Assembly (NCBI GenBank): GCA_905480645.1
Contig: CAJQRC010000047.1
Coordinates: 1-35,727, forward strand
DNA: 35,727 bases
Reading direction: 5' to 3'
Source: an uncultured Tateyamaria sp.
Lineage (GTDB): Bacteria; Pseudomonadota; Alphaproteobacteria; Rhodobacterales; Rhodobacteraceae
The notes under the pieces are model-generated. The model worked only from the letters and a program-made list of their open reading frames with translations, did no database searches and was not told the DNA's origin. Within the stretch, counting starts at the first letter, position 1, and each line of letters starts with the position of its first letter. The translations under genes were made by a program, and so were the position numbers. Positions 32,808 to 35,727 of this stretch are shown here, in pieces.

Positions 32808-35006
32808 TTACCGCTTCCGGCGCCTCACATTTCCACCTCGCTGTCCGCCTCGTCCTGCCGTTGAGCGCCCTGATGATTTTTGTGCGTCATCCACGGCCTT
32901 TTCTACTGCGTATTGTCGTGCCATCGGATCATCTGCTACTGCTAAGTCAACCGCTTCTAAACGTTTTACTTCATCGCGTAAGCGGGCAGCCTCCTCGAAC
33001 TCTAAATTCTCAGCAGCCTTCCGCATATCTGCACGAAATCCATCGAGCACAGTTTGTAAATTACCGCCAGCGACAGCGTTATCTATTTTTGCTGTTACAC
33101 GACTTTGGTCCGTATCACCTTTATACAAGCCCGCAAGGATATCCTCGACATTTTTTTTCACCGTTTCTGGCGTGATACCATGCTTTAGATTATAAGCTTG
33201 CTGCTTGGCACGACGGCGATTGGTTTCCGCTAGTGCACGCTCCATAGAGCCAGTGATACGATCAGCATACATAATAACCCGGCCATTTACATTACGTGCG
33301 GCACGACCAATCGTTTGTACGAGAGATGTTTCTGAACGAAGAAACCCCTCCTTGTCAGCATCCAATATTGCCACTAAGCCACATTCTGGGATGTCGAGAC
33401 CTTCCCGCAGCAAATTGATCCCTATTAACACGTCAAAAGCACCAAGCCTTAAATCACGTAAGATTTCAATTCGTTCGATGGTATCGATCTCGGAGTGCAT
33501 GTAACGGACGCGGATACCTTGTTCATGCATGTATTCGGTGAGATCTTCAGCCATCCGTTTGGTCAGTGTGGTGCAGAGTGTGCGCATCCCATCATTTGCT
33601 ACTTTGCGCACCTCGTCGAGGAGATCATCAACTTGCATTTCAACGGGTCTAATTTCGACAGGAGGATCCAAAAGGCCAGTAGGACGAATGACTTGTTCTG
33701 TGAATACACCTCCCGTTTGCTCGATTTCCCAAGATGCAGGCGTGGCTGAAACAAATACTGATTGAGGCCGCATCGAGTCCCATTCTTCAAATTTAAGGGG
33801 CCGGTTATCCATGCAGGAGGGTAGGCGGAAGCCATGTTCTGCTAGAGTGAATTTACGGCGGTAGTCTCCTTTATACATTCCACCTATTTGTGGAACTGAA
33901 ACGTGTGACTCATCAGCGAAAACTATTGCATGGTCGGGTATGAATTCGAATAGGGTTGGGGGTGGCTCACCAGGGGCTCGACCAGTTAGATATCTTGAAT
34001 AGTTTTCGATACCGTTACAAACTCCGGTAGCCTCAAGCATTTCGAGATCAAAATTTGTTCGTTGTTCAAGCCTTTGGGCTTCAAGGAGCTTACCATCTCC
34101 AACAAGCTGATCAAGCCTGATCCGGAGCTCTTTTTTTATTCCCGATATAGCCTGTGACATTGCTGGTTTAGGCGTAACGTAATGTGAGTTGGCGTAGACG
34201 CGGATGTGTTCCATAGTGTCCGTCTTTTCACCAGTAAGTGGATCGAATTCAGTAATACTTTCAAGCTCTTCACCGAAAAATGATAATCGCCACGCACGAT
34301 CATCAAGGTGAGCTGGAAAGATCTCTAGACTATCACCTCTCACGCGAAAACACCCCCGAAAAAAGGCTGAGTCATTTCGTTTGTATTGCTGAGCAACTAA
34401 ATCAGCTATTACTTGGCGTTGTTCGTAATTGTTGCCGACTTTAATATCTTGCGTCATCGCGCCATAGGTTTCTACAGAACCGATTCCGTATATACATGAT
34501 ACTGATGCCACAATTATGACATCATCACGTTCTAATAGTGCACGGGTTGCTGAATGCCGCATGCGGTCTATCTGTTCATTTATCTGACTTTCTTTCTCGA
34601 TATAAGTATCCGAACGTGCTACGTAAGCTTCCGGTTGGTAGTAGTCATAGTAACTAACGAAGTACTCCACAGCGTTGTTTGGGAAGAACCCTTTGAATTC
34701 TCCATAAAGTTGGGCTGCCAACGTCTTGTTAGGCGCCAGAATAATCGCTGGACGTTGTGTATGTTCAATGACCTTTGCCATGGTATAGGTTTTTCCAGTG
34801 CCCGTGGCCCCAAGTAAAACTTGATCCTGTTCACCGTTGTTGACGCCTAAACTTAATTCTTTGATAGCGACAGGCTGATCACCCGCAGGCGTGAACTCAC
34901 TTTCCATCTGAAAAGCGATACCACCCTCCAGCTTGGGACGGTTCTGGGCTTCTGGTGCTGAATTGGCCAGTATTGCTTTAGATGAATCTGAATGGGCATA
35001 GGGCAT
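32808..35006 (-). CDS. uvrB: excinuclease ABC subunit B
   Basis: UvrB is the damage-verifying helicase-like subunit of nucleotide excision repair and hands DNA to UvrC. The 732-residue protein has Walker A GATGTGKT (66-73), the beta-hairpin that clamps DNA ([20 protein letters not shown], about 117-136), a DESH Walker B, helicase motifs to QTIGRAARN, and the C-terminal UVR coiled coil (about 655-690, [21 protein letters not shown]) that binds UvrC. It is longer than E. coli UvrB (673) because of about 30 extra residues at the N-terminus and a basic Gly-Arg tail ([16 protein letters not shown]). GCAGGAG lies about seven bases before the ATG. No GTTC-N7-GTTC SOS box of the alphaproteobacterial type is apparent upstream. 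Confidence 0.97.
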   Translation of the reverse strand: MPYAHSDSSKAILANSAPEAQNRPKLEGGIAFQMESEFTPAGDQPVAIKELSLGVNNGEQDQVLLGATGTGKTYTMAKVIEHTQRPAIILAPNKTLAAQLYGEFKGFFPNNAVEYFVSYYDYYQPEAYVARSDTYIEKESQINEQIDRMRHSATRALLERDDVIIVASVSCIYGIGSVETYGAMTQDIKVGNNYEQRQVIADLVAQQYKRNDSAFFRGCFRVRGDSLEIFPAHLDDRAWRLSFFGEELESITEFDPLTGEKTDTMEHIRVYANSHYVTPKPAMSQAISGIKKELRIRLDQLVGDGKLLEAQRLEQRTNFDLEMLEATGVCNGIENYSRYLTGRAPGEPPPTLFEFIPDHAIVFADESHVSVPQIGGMYKGDYRRKFTLAEHGFRLPSCMDNRPLKFEEWDSMRPQSVFVSATPASWEIEQTGGVFTEQVIRPTGLLDPPVEIRPVEMQVDDLLDEVRKVANDGMRTLCTTLTKRMAEDLTEYMHEQGIRVRYMHSEIDTIERIEILRDLRLGAFDVLIGINLLREGLDIPECGLVAILDADKEGFLRSETSLVQTIGRAARNVNGRVIMYADRITGSMERALAETNRRRAKQQAYNLKHGITPETVKKNVEDILAGLYKGDTDQSRVTAKIDNAVAGGNLQTVLDGFRADMRKAAENLEFEEAARLRDEVKRLEAVDLAVADDPMARQYAVEKAVDDAQKSSGRSTAGRGGQRGGNVRRRKR

Positions 35007-35428
35007 TGGCAGGCTCCTGCTATGTACGCTCTTATCTGTCTTTTATTCAGATTTAGGCAAGGGTGGTAGCAGCGTATTGTTTGAATAAAGTAAGTTTGTG
35101 CAAAATGCTATTTTGTCAACACAGCGATAGATTTGATACCTCAATGTTTTTTGATCTCTATAAAATAAATAAAGATGCTTTTTTATATGAAGGTTGTGAA
35201 ATATAAATGAGTTGTGGTAGATAGAATTCGTTTTCTTAGCAGACAGATAAGAAACTTAGTTTGGTTATTTTCTATAAAAATGCCAAGCTCGTCTATCATT
35301 TAAAGATTTTACTGGCTGTGACTACGAAATACGGTCATATAACACAGAACGGTTACTGTCTGCACCGAGTCCTATCGAAGTGTCCAAGCAGGGGCCAACT
35401 TGAATTTTGAATCTCTATGGAGCAACTC
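35007..35428. other. non-coding spacer between uvrB and the complex I-associated gene
   Basis: 422 bp between divergent genes, strongly AT-rich in the middle. It must contain both promoters, but I cannot single out convincing -35/-10 pairs. No tRNA, small RNA or open frame worth reporting is visible. Confidence 0.5.
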
Positions 35429-35727
35429 ATGCGCGCCCGTATTTTTCAGCCAGCAAAAACTGCGATGTCCTCTGGAACTGCTAAAACTAAACGTTGGATG
35501 CTGGAGTTTGTACCTGCAAGTGCTCGTTCAGTTGACCCGTTGATGGGATGGACGTCTTCTTCGGATACTCAGAGCCAGGTACACCTTGCCTTTGCGACCC
35601 GTCAAGAAGCAGAAGATTACGCGCGAGAACAGGGTATTGAGGCAGTTGTTCAAGAACCTAAGAAACGAAAAGCTAATATTCGTTTGGGCGGATATGGTGA
35701 AAATTTTTCTACTAACCGGCGTGGATC
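35429..35727 (+). CDS. NDUFS4-like 'ETC complex I subunit' protein, 3' end cut by window edge
   Basis: The frame runs 99 codons to the right edge without a stop; the family is only slightly longer, so a few residues are missing. It matches the ETC_C1_NDUFA4/NDUFS4-like family of alphaproteobacteria: the N-terminus [20 protein letters not shown], the middle [22 protein letters not shown] and the end [13 protein letters not shown] are all characteristic. The mitochondrial homologue is an accessory subunit of NADH:ubiquinone oxidoreductase, and the protein is assumed to attach to bacterial complex I. Two in-frame ATGs exist: 35417 and 35429. GGAG (35419-35422) is six bases before the second, which gives the family N-terminus MRARI and is chosen. 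Confidence 0.92.
   Translation, partial: MRARIFQPAKTAMSSGTAKTKRWMLEFVPASARSVDPLMGWTSSSDTQSQVHLAFATRQEAEDYAREQGIEAVVQEPKKRKANIRLGGYGENFSTNRRG

Noticed and set aside
35007-35110. Search for an SOS box upstream of uvrB
   Set aside because: No GTTC-N7-GTTC or close variant found on either strand, so LexA control is not supported here.

Overview
The window is a stretch of chromosome from an AT-rich alphaproteobacterium, most likely a marine Rhodobacterales (Roseobacter-like) organism. The evidence is the gene content: an NDUFS4-like 'ETC complex I subunit' protein, class I lysyl-tRNA synthetase, a short GltX of the second alphaproteobacterial type, an iron-sulfur (6-4) photolyase of the Agrobacterium PhrB type, and a reductive pyrimidine catabolism cluster. 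I see no rRNA, tRNA, CRISPR array, insertion sequence or phage gene, so this looks like ordinary vertically inherited chromosome.

Layout. 1-1470 (minus): 5' part of leuA, preceded by a leucine-rich leader peptide and mutually exclusive hairpins. 1584-3778 (plus): SDR oxidoreductase overlapping a photolyase. 3815-5907 (minus): a secreted MORN-repeat protein coupled to a secreted protein of unknown function. 6135-9544 (plus): nadE, a structured non-coding stretch, then gltX behind a strong leader hairpin. 9669-12883 (minus): a YbbP/YbbA-type ABC system, divergent from the esterase tesA (12935-13570, plus). 13905-14111 (minus): a cold-shock protein.

14395-25037 is the functional core: preT-preA (plus), a RutR-like TetR regulator (minus), then a plus-strand run of N-carbamoyl-beta-alanine amidase, dihydropyrimidinase, an overlooked 53-residue membrane protein, ABC ATPase, two permeases and an NMT1/THI5-type binding protein. 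Together these would import a pyrimidine-like compound, reduce it, open the ring and release beta-alanine, CO2 and ammonia. Palindromes resembling the E. coli RutR operator lie just downstream of the predicted -10 elements of both plus-strand blocks (14328-14343 and 18177-18192), which suggests one regulon controlled by the regulator encoded between them.

25168-35727: a small membrane protein (plus), ettA (minus), nadD (plus), a Tat-exported PBP4/DacB (plus), a TerB-like protein (minus), lysS class I (plus), uvrB (minus), and the start of the complex I-associated protein (plus, cut by the window edge). Several long spacers hold no recognisable gene and are described individually.
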